The notes: generated from the letters alone by a model not told the origin. A DNA stretch of 64,000 nucleotides from Methanosarcina sp. UBA289 (GCA_002496565.1 DAKJ01000018.1:517772-581771), one strand, 5' to 3'. Shown: positions 1-8,786, counted from the stretch's first letter. Made by a program: numbers and translations.

Positions 1-315
1 GCAGCGAGCTGCAGGGATCAGGAGCCCGTTGTCAGGGCCGATAAAAAACTGTTCTTCTCCTGCACGGCCTGCTTTTATGGCAAGAGCACGGCGAGAAGTC
101 CCGACTCCGGGATCGATAACGCCAATATGCACGGTTCCCTGTGGGAAATACCGAACAAGAGAATAGAGCGCAAAAGCCCCTTCCCGGATTCCGGCCTGCC
201 GGATGGAATGGGTTATATCGATAATCTGTACCGTCGGGTTTATTCCCAGAATAACGGCTTTCATGGCTGCGGGATAAAGGTCTCCAAAATCGGTAGTCAA
301 GGAAATTAAGGGCAT
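1..315 (-). CDS. SAM hydroxide adenosyltransferase (DUF62 family), C-terminus cut by window edge
   Basis: Partial gene; the ATG is the complement of 313-315 and the reading frame stays open for 105 codons to base 1. The N-terminus begins MPLISLTTDFGD, followed by DPGVGTSRR near residue 68 and GPDNGLL near residue 92. These are the hallmark motifs of the SAM-dependent chlorinase/fluorinase superfamily. Archaeal members are known to cleave S-adenosylmethionine to adenosine and methionine using water or hydroxide, not a halide. No halogenase function is implied. Only about 40 percent of the usual length is inside the window. It is divergent from the lipoprotein gene at 426, so 316-425 should hold both promoters. 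Confidence 0.9.
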   Translation of the reverse strand, partial: MPLISLTTDFGDLYPAAMKAVILGINPTVQIIDITHSIRQAGIREGAFALYSLVRYFPQGTVHIGVIDPGVGTSRRALAIKAGRAGEEQFFIGPDNGLLIPAARC

Positions 316-425
316 AACTATCACTAGGCTTTTTTCTATTTTATAATATACAAGGTTGGGAAATTATATTAAGATGTGAGAGAGTACATGTTGACATTGG
401 AAATATAGAGAAAAATAGAAGAAGC

Positions 426-950
426 ATGAAGAAAATGAAATATAATAAAATATTATTCATACTAATTATCTTAAGCCTAGCTCTTCTTGCATTAGGATGC
501 GAGGAAAAAATGAACGCTGGACCGATAGTAAAGTCTCTACAGGAACCTTCTACCGAATTCTATATTTTGGGACCTGAAGGGAGAGCTGAGAACTATCCTA
601 CTGAATATATACTCGGGGAGAATGGAACCCTAATTGTGGGAATTGTAAACCATGAGCAGAAGCCCGTAAACTATACGATGGAAGTCACGCTCGAAGAAAC
701 GCCTCTGCCTTTGCCGGCTGATTGGAAAAACGTATACCTCGAAAACAACGAGACACTGGAGAAAACTGTTACTATAACTCCTCCCTTTAAGGGAACGGAC
801 ATGAGGCTTGCATTTTTGCTCTATAATGAAGACGAAAAGAACACATTTGAAGATAATATCAGCGTACCTTACAGGAACCTGAATCTATGGATAAATGTAA
901 CAACGCAGAATCTCTCGAAGAATACTTCAACTCCGTTAACGGCGACATAA
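426..950 (+). CDS. Lipoprotein with DUF1616-like ectodomain
   Basis: 174 residues. A lysine-rich start and hydrophobic helix (about residues 8-23) end in a lipobox-like LALGC with Cys25, so the mature protein is probably lipid-anchored outside the membrane. The segment FYILGPEGRAENYPT (around 46-60), followed by a GENGTLIVGIVNHE beta-strand region, resembles the C-terminal extracellular part of archaeal DUF1616 proteins. Those usually carry several membrane helices, so this is a short lipoprotein version. There are seven potential N-glycosylation sequons of the N-x-T/S type. It stands alone, divergent from the DUF62 gene. Function unknown; a second in-frame ATG at 435 is an alternative start. 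Confidence 0.75.
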   Translation: MKKMKYNKILFILIILSLALLALGCEEKMNAGPIVKSLQEPSTEFYILGPEGRAENYPTEYILGENGTLIVGIVNHEQKPVNYTMEVTLEETPLPLPADWKNVYLENNETLEKTVTITPPFKGTDMRLAFLLYNEDEKNTFEDNISVPYRNLNLWINVTTQNLSKNTSTPLTAT

Positions 951-1297
951 GCAACTGAGCTGAGATTCAGCATCGAACTCTGCCTTCTCAAGAAAGCTGA
1001 AATTTAAAACTTCGAAATCCATAAAAAAGAAAGGTTAGCTTCTTGTTTCAGCGAAATCGGAGGACACATAGCCCTGTTCCACATTTTACGCAGGCAAAGA
1101 GATTGATTTCGGGAAAAGACATGATATTTCCTGAAACAGCCCTGAACAGCCTGAAAAAACCTGAAAAACCTTTTATCATGCGCTATTTTATGAGAATAAT
1201 ATGGTTTGAGAATAATAGATAGGTTACAGAAAAATGACAATAAGCGATGAAAATAACATCATTGAGATCTCAGGATATGGTCAATTTAAGTCACTTT
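951..1297. other. Intergenic stretch, no supported gene
   Basis: About 350 bases between the convergent lipoprotein and ogt genes. A 78-codon frame on the minus strand is open here but has no ribosome site and no recognisable motif. Nothing else could be supported. Confidence 0.5.
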
Positions 1298-1792
1298 TTA
1301 GGTCACTTGCCACTTATTTTCTTCAATTTTTTCTTCAAGTTTTAATAAAAATTCCTTTATATCCAGTCCACTGGCATAACCCGTAAGCTTTCCATCTGTG
1401 CCTATGACCCTGTGGCAGGGAATAATTATCGCGATTGGATTTCGGTTATTTGCAAGCCCTACAGCTCTATAAGCCCTGGGCTTTCCGATAGATACAGCTA
1501 TTTCTTTATAAGTTCTGGTCTCCCCATAAGGGATTTCGCATAAAGCCTTCCAGACAGACTTTTGAAAATCCGTTCCCTCGGGAGCCAGCTTAAGATCAAA
1601 GGATTCGAGTTCCCCAGAAAAATAAGCTTCAAGCTGCCTGGCAGCCTCCCTGAAGAACTCTTTATTTTCTATCCAGTCTTCAGGGATTTTCACTTTCTTC
1701 TCGCCTTTCAGGAAAATAAGATGTTTTAGTCCTTCTTTATTCCCTGCCAGAAGAATGGGCCCAATTGGGGATTCTATTATATCGTAGTACAT
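1298..1792 (-). CDS. ogt: Methylated-DNA--protein-cysteine methyltransferase
   Basis: 164 residues. The protein removes O6-alkyl groups from guanine by transferring them to its own cysteine. The active-site motif IPCHRVIG is present with Cys126, preceded by the helix-turn-helix segment around YGETRTYKEIA (residues 89-99) and the RAVGLANNRNP finger (109-119) expected of the AGT/Ogt fold. The length is normal for Ogt. I place the start at the ATG complementary to 1790-1792, because a GGAG lies about nine bases upstream. The ATG three codons earlier directly abuts that GGAG. The gene stands alone, with convergent and same-strand neighbours unrelated to repair. Confidence 0.93.
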   Translation of the reverse strand: MYYDIIESPIGPILLAGNKEGLKHLIFLKGEKKVKIPEDWIENKEFFREAARQLEAYFSGELESFDLKLAPEGTDFQKSVWKALCEIPYGETRTYKEIAVSIGKPRAYRAVGLANNRNPIAIIIPCHRVIGTDGKLTGYASGLDIKEFLLKLEEKIEENKWQVT

Positions 1793-2032
1793 CTTATCCA
1801 TCTCCAGTAGCGTTGCATGTAGTTTTATCTTTTCTGGTAGAAATGCCTATTCAATTCCAGCAAAAGGAAGCCTGCTGGGCAGGATAGAATTGTAATAACT
1901 GGAAAACAGCTGGAGATAAATGTTCTCCCGAAAAAAGAAAAGAAATTGAAGGTTAAGGGCACTTAAGTGCCCGTGAACACCATCAAGCGTTTTATCTGAA
2001 CATTAAAAGTGTTTTACCTAAAGTATTCAAGT

Positions 2033-2671
2033 TCATTTGTTTTTAGATTCACCTATCCAGAAAAATCCAGAAGTATTTAGATTTTTTGCAGCAGAATAAG
2101 AATCATTTGCACTCATCTCTGCTTCCAGTTCATTGAGTTCCTGAATCCTCAACTCAACAACGTCCATTGCATCTTCAAAAAGCTGCCTGTTAATTTCAAT
2201 TCCGAAATATTTCTTGAGTTTTTCTTCAGGCGGAATCGTTGTACATGCAGAGAGGTACGCAATGTAGTTTTTGTTGAAAATTTCGGGATCTTCCCTGTAC
2301 TGTTTGAAAAGGGAGAGAGTTATTGCCTTTGAGACCGCGTAGTTGAAGGTATAGTAATTGTTTGTTAAGTAAATATGGTTAATATAAGCCCATTCCGCAG
2401 AATCCTCATCGTAGAATTCAATTGAGTCGCCCCCATACTCTTTAGAGAGGTTTGTCCAGATTAAATTGAGGTCTGCTCCGCTGGCTGTTCCGTTTTCAGC
2501 GCAGAATTGATGTGCTTTATATTCAAATTCCGTAATCATAGGCTGGCGAGTAGAGTAGTTCTGGTATTCTCCTATATGCTGGGAGAGAACATTAATTGCG
2601 GTTTCTTTATCGGAATTTTGAACCACGTAATCAACAAAAAGTTCTTCGTTGAAAGTGGAAGGGATCTCCAT
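2033..2671 (-). pseudogene. C-terminal remnant of an M3-family oligoendopeptidase F-like peptidase
   Basis: The 212-codon frame matches the last third of oligoendopeptidase F in order: IPSTFNEEL, then EFEYKAHQFC, a helical segment with EWAYINHIY, and a tail with YFGIEINRQLFEDAMD. In full-length enzymes an HExxH zinc site lies about 25 residues upstream of the first motif. Reading back in frame (toward 2740) finds only a short open stretch, then a TAA, and no HExxH. There is no ribosome site before the ATG. The catalytic domain is therefore missing, and I read this as a decayed gene. The alternative is a free-standing domain with a non-peptidase role; the well-conserved frame leaves that possible. 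Confidence 0.62.
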
Positions 2672-2974
2672 TTCATAAATCGGGCCTGAACAGTTAACGA
2701 ATAAAAATAATTTTTGACATTTTTAAGGCAATAATGTAAAAAGATATCGATTTAATCTGCCAGAGTTACAAAAACTTACATTAGAGAATAACAGTTAAAA
2801 TATATAAATAATACGAAAAATATGTTACTGAAAAAGAAAGTAAAAAGAAATGGAGAAAAAAAATCAAATGAAGAAAGAAAAAGCCACACGAGTGAGAAAA
2901 AGCACGAAAAGTGGTTTAAAAAGAATTAGATAAGTAAAGCCTGAGGGCCTTACTCTGTGATTTACTATACCTGC

Positions 2975-4261
2975 TTATTTTGCGAGGTTGTAATTCTGGT
3001 TGACGATCTTCAGAGCGCAGAAGTTACCGCACATTGTGCAGGCGTCAGAATCTTCGGGAGATCTGCTGTTCCTGACTTCTCTTGCATGTTCAGGGTCGAT
3101 TGCAAGGGAGTACATCTTTTCCCAGTCAAGTTCTCTTCTAGCTCTACCCATAGCAAGATCCTGTTCTCTTGCCCTGTCTGGGTACTTTATCATGTCTCCT
3201 ACGTGAGCTGCAATCTTTGAGGTTTTGACTCCTGTGATGACATCTTCAAGGTTTGGAAGAGCGAGGTGTTCCGCAGGAGTTACATAGCAGAGGAAGTCAC
3301 AGCCATATGAGGCAGAAACCGATGCTCCGATTGCAGTTACGATATGGTCGTAACCTGGTGCGATGTCAGTTACAAGTGGACCGAGCATGTAGAAGGGCTT
3401 GTGACCGCTCATTTCTTTCATGAGCTTTACGTTGGTTGAAATCTGGTCTAATGGGACGTGACCAGGACCTTCGACAATTACCTGTAAACCCTGCTTATGG
3501 GCTTTCTCAGCCAGTTCGGAGTTAATAATTAATTCCTGGATCTGGGCACGGTCAGTTGCATCGTGGATTGCACCTGCACGCATTCCGTTTCCGGTGGAGA
3601 GGACTACTTCATGTTCCTTGAGGATTTCAATGAGGTAATCAAAGTGCTCATAAAGAGGATTTTCCTTTTCGTTGTGAAGCATCCAAGAAGTCATGAATGC
3701 GCCACCACGGGAGCAGAGACCGCCGTACCTGCCGTGGGCTTTAAGCCGGTCCATAGTGATATTATTGATTCCGGTGTGGATTGCCATGAAGTTGGTTCCA
3801 AGTTTTGCCTGGTCTTCAGTTGCCTTGAAGAGCTCCTCTTCGGTCATGTCTACAATTGAACCGTATTTTCTTGCAGCTTCAATGAAAGCTTGGTAAAGAG
3901 GCACTGAACCAACTGAAAGAGAAATGCTGTCAATAACTTTTTTCCTGATTGCAAGGAAGTCTCCACCGGTTCCGAGCTCCATAAGGGTGTCTGCACCTGC
4001 GGCTTCGGCAGCCTGTGCTTTTTTAACTTCCATGTCTGCATCAACAATGTCTGAAGATACACCGATGGATGCATTGACCTTAGTCCTGAGCCCTTCTCCT
4101 ATACCGCAGATCTTTACCTGTCTGTATGGAGAGGTTGGAATAACAATTCTTCCGGCTGCTACACCACGACGGATGAATTCAGGGTCAAGTCCTTCATCCT
4201 TTGCAACGATCTTCATTTCTTCAGTAATAATCCCTTTCTGTGCATCTTCCACTATTGTCAT
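2975..4261 (-). CDS. thiC: Phosphomethylpyrimidine synthase ThiC
   Basis: 428 residues, full length. ThiC is a radical-SAM enzyme that rearranges aminoimidazole ribotide to the HMP-phosphate pyrimidine of thiamine. The C-terminal cluster motif CTMCGNFC (CxxCx4C, near residues 412-419) is present, as are ThiC signatures such as NASIGVSSDI, GRYGGLCSRGGA, VEGPGHVPLD and LGPLVTDIAPGYDHI. A GAGGTTAG lies just upstream of the ATG. I saw no TPP riboswitch-like element in the leader between 4262 and 4330, so any control is probably protein-mediated. The gene is monocistronic, with more than 600 bases of AT-rich DNA upstream. Confidence 0.97.
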   Translation of the reverse strand: MTIVEDAQKGIITEEMKIVAKDEGLDPEFIRRGVAAGRIVIPTSPYRQVKICGIGEGLRTKVNASIGVSSDIVDADMEVKKAQAAEAAGADTLMELGTGGDFLAIRKKVIDSISLSVGSVPLYQAFIEAARKYGSIVDMTEEELFKATEDQAKLGTNFMAIHTGINNITMDRLKAHGRYGGLCSRGGAFMTSWMLHNEKENPLYEHFDYLIEILKEHEVVLSTGNGMRAGAIHDATDRAQIQELIINSELAEKAHKQGLQVIVEGPGHVPLDQISTNVKLMKEMSGHKPFYMLGPLVTDIAPGYDHIVTAIGASVSASYGCDFLCYVTPAEHLALPNLEDVITGVKTSKIAAHVGDMIKYPDRAREQDLAMGRARRELDWEKMYSLAIDPEHAREVRNSRSPEDSDACTMCGNFCALKIVNQNYNLAK

Positions 4262-4902
4262 ATTACTAACCTCAAACTTTATGTTACCTGTAAATATGTC
4301 TGTAAGATCAATCTGGAACTAAGGCAAGTGTGAGTTAGATCATAAAAGGCGCGTAATTATATATAACACTTTTTAAAAAATTAACTTTAACCTTACTCAA
4401 GTTTACTTTACTTCAACGCCCATAGATATCGAAAAAATATGAAACATATGATTAAAATAAATATATTATAAATTGATGCCAAACTCCTTTTGAGTAAAAG
4501 ACAAGAAAAATTGTTTTAAATTGAAAATTGAAGAAGGCAGATTTATAGTAAAATCAGGCATAATATAGATTCTAACGGGAGAAAAACAAGACCTCAATTT
4601 TCTATATTCAAAAATTAGTTTACTCTTTTGAACTATTATCTATTGGCAAATCCATTGACAAACGTCGTCATAACTAAATTTGCATAGTTTCTATGCATAT
4701 TTAATACTTGTATCATCCCAAAAAATCATTTATTTACTCCTAGTTGTGGAGTTCAAATGGTCTGGAAAGTTTGCTTGAACTCCACAAAAACATTTAATTA
4801 ATATTATAAATTTTATTAATGAAGTATAAGGAACACCCAGTTTTGTTACTGTTAAGAAGTTTCATTAACATAATTAGGAATTTTATAGTTAATATTCTAG
4901 AC
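4262..4902. other. AT-rich intergenic region with two inverted repeats
   Basis: About 640 bases upstream of thiC. It holds the thiC promoter region, a short dyad TGCATAG-TTT-CTATGCA around 4680-4698, and the perfect 13-bp hairpin listed separately at 4744-4787. No credible reading frame was found on either strand. Confidence 0.6.
4744..4787. repeat. Perfect 13-bp inverted repeat (hairpin)
   Basis: TTGTGGAGTTCAA at 4744-4756 is exactly reverse-complementary to 4775-4787, around an 18-base loop. The dyad lies past the end of the gene at 4903-5712, and the downstream flank reads ACAAAAAC rather than a long T run, so a simple terminator is not obvious. It could be a transcript-end hairpin, a small RNA, or a protein site. 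Confidence 0.7.
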
Positions 4903-5712
4903 TTATTTAGGTATTGCCATAAAATAAAATTCCTGTCCCAGAGTGCCCTTTACTTTTAAAAAGCCTGTGCCACTAGTAGTTTTTTTTATTTCGTTCAGGT
5001 ACTGGCCCCTGTATTCTTTGGGCCACTCCCCAGGGTCATTATTTGCTTCCAAACGGATGTGGAAATATATCGGTGCTCCTTGTCTACATTCACTTACATA
5101 GACATAACTGTCATAAGTCGGATTTGAGGCATACCTGGTGTATTCTCCATAAGGGATTACAGAAATATTCGAAATATTTTCAACTGGGAATAATATTGGA
5201 CTTTTGTTACTTATAGGATCAAAAATATCAAAATAGTCTGCAACAAAATTTGCACTAAAAGAAATATCCTGGAGCACGGATTCATTTGTCCTGAATCCAA
5301 GCATATATCCTTTCTCAGTTTCTGCAATGAAGGTTGTCCACCCTTCTGGTGTTGTTTTGTTGTCAAAGATTTCAGTTGCATTTTCAAAATAGGGACCTTT
5401 GCGGTATTGTTCAGGCCAATTGTTGATTTCGTGCATCAGCTTCTGAGTAAAACAAGGGTCTTTTTGAGCTGGGGGAGTAAAAAATCTGCCTTCTTTTGTT
5501 GCAGGAATCGGAACCATTATTATGGTGGGTCCCAGTACATCTCTTCCGGAAAGGCCCCCTACACTGACACTATATCCACAATTATATCGTTGACCTCTGT
5601 CTCTCCAATCTATTAAATCCATATAACCTGAGTGAAGAAAAATGCTCACGGGAATGATTCCCACAAGAATAATAAAAAATATAGCAATAAAATAGCGATC
5701 TTTTTTCGTCAT
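4903..5712 (-). CDS. Exported or membrane-anchored protein of unknown function
   Basis: 269 residues from MTKKDRYF; a GAGGGAG sits nine bases before this ATG. An upstream in-frame extension would overlap the preceding gene and has no ribosome site. A single hydrophobic helix (about residues 7-25) is followed by an extracytoplasmic domain of about 240 residues. That domain has paired cysteines, several N-glycosylation sequons and aromatic-rich segments (GEYTRYASNP, WPKEYRGQYL). I do not recognise a family. It is the last gene of a small operon following the 97-residue gene with a 13-base gap. The operon appears once to have been headed by the broken GntR-like gene at 6131-6414. Confidence 0.7.
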   Translation of the reverse strand: MTKKDRYFIAIFFIILVGIIPVSIFLHSGYMDLIDWRDRGQRYNCGYSVSVGGLSGRDVLGPTIIMVPIPATKEGRFFTPPAQKDPCFTQKLMHEINNWPEQYRKGPYFENATEIFDNKTTPEGWTTFIAETEKGYMLGFRTNESVLQDISFSANFVADYFDIFDPISNKSPILFPVENISNISVIPYGEYTRYASNPTYDSYVYVSECRQGAPIYFHIRLEANNDPGEWPKEYRGQYLNEIKKTTSGTGFLKVKGTLGQEFYFMAIPK

Positions 5713-5725
5713 GTTTATTACTCCC

Positions 5726-6019
5726 TCAAAAGAACAAAATCGGCAAGGCTTTTTCATACTCACTCGAATGTTGTGATACAATCTTTGCTTTTTGACTATT
5801 TTCTTTTAGTGGATACTTATTCAACCATTCTACAAATGCATCGGAACGAAAAATCAAACCATACTTCTTGCCGTCTTTATAAAACCAGTATGAATGGTTG
5901 ACAGCCTTGTTGGAAAGCCATTTGTGAAATTGATCTTGATAATGTCCAGCATTTTCTATTATTGTTTGCGGAACATCTATAATATCCGCGTCAATGTCAA
6001 ATTGTATGACTAGTAGCAT
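5726..6019 (-). CDS. Small protein of unknown function
   Basis: 97 residues, cytoplasmic by composition. The start is well supported by AGAGGT about seven bases before the ATG. The N-terminal half looks like a small alpha/beta domain (VIQFDIDADIIDVP, then an amphipathic helix), and the second half is rich in Tyr, Trp and Lys. No family is recognised. It sits between a 27-codon frame (6038-6121) and the membrane-anchored protein gene at 4903, in the same direction with short gaps, so the two proteins probably work together. Confidence 0.6.
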   Translation of the reverse strand: MLLVIQFDIDADIIDVPQTIIENAGHYQDQFHKWLSNKAVNHSYWFYKDGKKYGLIFRSDAFVEWLNKYPLKENSQKAKIVSQHSSEYEKALPILFF

Positions 6020-6037
6020 TTTATTTACCTCTCAGAA

Positions 6038-6121
6038 TTACGGTACAATTTCGACACTTGCAAGTGGATACTGTAATGACATTGAATTATTCCAAAGTAC
6101 TTCATATTCGTTGGCATACAT
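6038..6121 (-). CDS. 27-residue small open reading frame
   Basis: Begins with an ATG (complement of 6119-6121) preceded by AGGAG with a six-base spacer, and ends in TAA. The peptide starts MYANEYEVLW and ends ASVEIVP. It lies between the regulator remnant and the 97-residue gene in the same direction. The good ribosome site and operon position suggest translation; the short length leaves open that it is the start of a truncated gene. Confidence 0.4.
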   Translation of the reverse strand: MYANEYEVLWNNSMSLQYPLASVEIVP

Positions 6122-6130
6122 GAAAATCTC

Positions 6131-6414
6131 CTATTCCAAAGCCGCTATTTGATTATGTTTCATATCATTAGACCTCAAAATAGAGTCTGCCAAATGACGA
6201 CTTTTTATATGCCATTCAAAACAGCCGCGTCCCGCCATAGTTCCTGTAAATCCATCCCTTTGCAAATCTTCGCAAATCTTCGCAAGCTTTTTGAGCCTTA
6301 ATGACACTGATATGTAATGATTTGGTCAACTCTCGCATGGATGAAAGCGGATCACCTGTTTGAAGTTCACCGCCGTTGCCGTAATTACTTGCAGTTTGAG
6401 ATTGTCTTTTTCAT
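6131..6414 (-). pseudogene. Broken GntR/YtrA-type winged-helix regulator
   Basis: The minus strand reads GDPLSSMRELTKSLHISV followed by KAQKACEDL, the DNA-binding helix-turn-helix of YtrA-subfamily GntR regulators. The matching wing DGFTGTMAGRGCF appears in a different frame. The break coincides with an exact 10-bp tandem duplication at 6263-6282; removing one copy joins the two halves in frame (ACEDLQRDGF). The N-terminus is also damaged: an ATG at 6412-6414 gives MKKTISNCK then a stop. The family normally controls the adjacent operon, here the genes at 4903-6121, so the operon has probably lost its own repressor. Confidence 0.75.
6263..6282. repeat. 10-bp tandem duplication inside the GntR-like gene
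   Basis: CAAATCTTCG occurs twice back to back (6263-6272 and 6273-6282). It shifts the reading frame of the regulator exactly at the junction between recognition helix and wing, so it is the likely inactivating event. Confidence 0.85.
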
Positions 6415-6426
6415 TTTATTTTTTCT

Positions 6427-6699
6427 TCATTGGAAACATAGCAATTGCCAATATAACCAAAGAAAATTTTTTGCTGACTTTTCATCTGCCTTGAGTAAGT
6501 ACCAATAAGGAAATTTAAGTATTATATTCAGTGTTATAATCGGTTCTGGCTCTGGGACACTATAGTCTATTTCATCAACCGCTGTATCATTTGTCTTTTC
6601 AGTTAATTTTTCGGCACTCGCTGCTGGCACAAACGCTATGCTTACCAGCAGCATTGCCAAAATCAATACTCTTAGTCCAAGTTTCTTCTTTATTATCAT
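6427..6699 (-). pseudogene. Truncated secreted-protein gene (signal peptide only)
   Basis: A 90-codon frame beginning MIIKKKLGLRVLILAMLL, with a clear signal peptide (cleavage near ASA-EK, residue 29) and then an acidic, proline-rich stretch (PEPEPI). After roughly residue 55 the sequence becomes rich in aromatic and basic residues unlike an exported protein, and it stops next to the regulator remnant. I read it as the 5' end of a secreted-protein gene whose remainder has been lost. It could instead be a short secreted peptide. Confidence 0.45.
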
Positions 6700-7205
6700 A
6701 TCTTTACCTAGTTTCTTTACTCCAGAAGCAGGATCAAGCAAGCCTTAAGTACTTACAAGTCTATGATTTTCTTGCGTCCGGGCATATGGAGTTCAGATCG
6801 GCTTTGAAAGGTTATGTTTTGACCAAACTCTCTAACAATCTTAGAGAGAAGGAAATTTACAGACCTGAAATAGGAAAACAAAAATCGATTAGAATTTTAG
6901 ACAGAACTTACTTATAGGATAATCACTGCCGGCTGTTTCTTACCTAAGCTTTAGATTTCGAGTTAACCTATTGAAAGTGTAAGCTGTACGCTTTCTAAAA
7001 GAGGAAAACAGGAAGCAAATTTATAAATCACACAATATATAGATTAAACAATAATTTTGAAACTAGCATAATACATATCATATTTTCAGAAAGTAATAGA
7101 GAAATCATTAGTACAATTGATACTATAGGCTATTATAATAGTTTCTAAATTCTAAAGAAGTAACTAAGAATTTAAAAAAATATAGGTTGAAAGAATAAAA
7201 TTCTC
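6700..7205. other. Intergenic stretch, no supported gene
   Basis: About 500 bases between the truncated secreted-protein gene and the end of aglJ. A plus-strand frame runs through 6750-6917 (ending in DRTYL) but has no start or ribosome site and mostly shadows the remnant. Past 6960 the DNA is strongly AT-rich with no signal I can name. Confidence 0.4.
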
Positions 7206-8171
7206 TTATTTTTTCTGTTTATTCATTTCCATAATTAACTGGACTGTTTGCCTATGGAGAGTTAATACGAAATCACTCAAAGTCCCGAAGATAAACATCT
7301 GAAGGCCGAATATGATCAGCAGAGTTGTAAGAATGGTAAGCGGGATATGATCGATTCCCCGGAACCACTCGACTACAACAAAGGTTCCTGTGAACAAACC
7401 TGCCATGATTAAGATGAACCCTATAATTCCAAAGTAAAACATTGGATTATGTAATTTTGCAAGATTGTAGATTGTAGACCCAATCCTAAATCCGTCTTTT
7501 ACCGGATTTAGTTTGGTTGCACCTTTTTTACTTCTCGGCAGGTAAGTAATAGGGACTTCTTCGACCCTCTGCTTTTTAAGAATACATTCCACAGAGATTT
7601 CGGTCTCGATTTCGAAACCTGTCTTATTAAGTTCGAGTTCCTTTACACTCTCGAGCGTGAATGCACGGTAACCTGAGAGAATATCTTTTAATTTCACGCC
7701 ATATGCAACGTCAAAAAACATATTTATCAGACGGTTGCCCACAAGATTGAGCTTCGTAAAAGCTCCAGGGGAGTAATTCTCCAGCCGGTTGCCTATAACG
7801 TGGTCTACTCGGCCTTCCAGCACAGGCTTGAGAAGGGAACGTGCCTCTCGGGCAAGATATGTGCCATCGCCATCTACCATTACTACATATGGGCTTTCTA
7901 TAAGTCTGAAAGCCTGAATCATTGCCTGCCCTTTACCTTTTCCGGTCTGCATGACAACTTTTGTGCCTTCAGCTGCTGCAATTTGCCCTGTACCATCCTT
8001 ACTATTCCCATCAATTACCAGAATGTTGGAAAAGCCTTCTTGCCTGAAGTCCTTGATAAGCTGCCCTATTGTTGCAGCTTCGTTCAGGGTGGGAATAAGA
8101 ATACAAACATCTGCACTGTTCACGCTTCCACATATCCTTGCCGGGACCTCTACTCGCGTCACAGAATCCAT
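7206..8171 (-). CDS. aglJ: AglJ-type S-layer N-glycosylation glycosyltransferase (GT2)
   Basis: 321 residues. N-terminal GT-A family 2 domain: IPTLNEAATIG near residue 27, a nucleotide-sugar site with VDGDGTY around 98-104, and a conserved FEIETEI near 185. Two C-terminal membrane helices lie at about 243-265 and 275-300, with a short cytoplasmic tail. This is the dolichol-phosphate-sugar synthase architecture of AglJ, which adds the first sugar to dolichol phosphate in archaeal N-glycosylation. It faces the membrane from the cytoplasm. Orphan gene here; tbp lies just downstream of its start in the opposite sense of order (same strand, 63-base gap). No clear ribosome site precedes the ATG, so it may be leaderless. 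Confidence 0.85.
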   Translation of the reverse strand: MDSVTRVEVPARICGSVNSADVCILIPTLNEAATIGQLIKDFRQEGFSNILVIDGNSKDGTGQIAAAEGTKVVMQTGKGKGQAMIQAFRLIESPYVVMVDGDGTYLAREARSLLKPVLEGRVDHVIGNRLENYSPGAFTKLNLVGNRLINMFFDVAYGVKLKDILSGYRAFTLESVKELELNKTGFEIETEISVECILKKQRVEEVPITYLPRSKKGATKLNPVKDGFRIGSTIYNLAKLHNPMFYFGIIGFILIMAGLFTGTFVVVEWFRGIDHIPLTILTTLLIIFGLQMFIFGTLSDFVLTLHRQTVQLIMEMNKQKK

Positions 8172-8234
8172 TTTATTGTAAAATCGTATAAATCATTTAT
8201 TTCCAGAAAAGGGTATAAAATATATTGAGGGTTA

Positions 8235-8786
8235 TTATAAAAGCCCCATGTTGTCAAGCTGCTGACGGACGACTTCGACACCCCTTTCACAATCTTCAGG
8301 GGTCTTGCCGCCTGTAACTACCAGTTTTCCGGAGCTGAAAATAAGCACAACTACTTTGGGTTCATCAATTCTGTATACAAGGCCAGGGAATTGCTCAGGC
8401 TCATATTCAATGTTTTCGAGTCCAAGCCCTATTGCAATTGCATTAAGGTTCAAAATAGTATGCAGATCTGCGGAAGCAACAATGTTCTGGACAGTAATCT
8501 GGGGGTTCTCAATGGTCTTAATCCCGATACTGTTCAGCTTTTTAGCCATATTACCTATGACTGTATGTACATCGTTAACATTTTTGGCCCCAGTACAGAC
8601 AACCTTACCGGAAGTAAAGACCAGGAATGCAGCTTTAGGATCTGAAACCCTGTAAACGAGTCCGGGGAACTTCTGCTTGTTATACTCGGCCCCTTCGAAC
8701 TTGGATTCGATATCATTTAAGTCGAATTCTTCAGCGAGTTTGGTGGATGCAACCACATTTTCGATCTTGATGCTAGATTCGCTCAT
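8235..8786 (-). CDS. tbp: TATA-box-binding protein
   Basis: 183 residues made of two imperfect direct repeats of about 90 residues, each ending in a phenylalanine-containing strand motif (FPGLVYRVSDPK... and FPGLVYRIDEPK...), the saddle-shaped TBP fold. It recruits TFB and RNA polymerase to archaeal promoters. IENVVAST and VQNIVASAD mark the first strand of each repeat. An acidic C-terminal tail is absent. GGGTTG precedes the ATG. The gene has its own promoter region containing two overlapping TATA-like boxes inside an inverted repeat (8861-8889). Methanosarcina genomes usually carry several tbp genes; this looks like the canonical one. Confidence 0.96.
   Translation of the reverse strand: MSESSIKIENVVASTKLAEEFDLNDIESKFEGAEYNKQKFPGLVYRVSDPKAAFLVFTSGKVVCTGAKNVNDVHTVIGNMAKKLNSIGIKTIENPQITVQNIVASADLHTILNLNAIAIGLGLENIEYEPEQFPGLVYRIDEPKVVVLIFSSGKLVVTGGKTPEDCERGVEVVRQQLDNMGLL

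Noticed and set aside
1004..1240. 78-codon minus-strand frame after the lipoprotein gene
   Set aside because: No ribosome site, no motif, basic and Cys-rich composition typical of chance frames.
4262..4340. TPP riboswitch before thiC
   Set aside because: None of the conserved thiamine-pyrophosphate riboswitch blocks (CTGAGA, ACCTGA) could be found in the leader.
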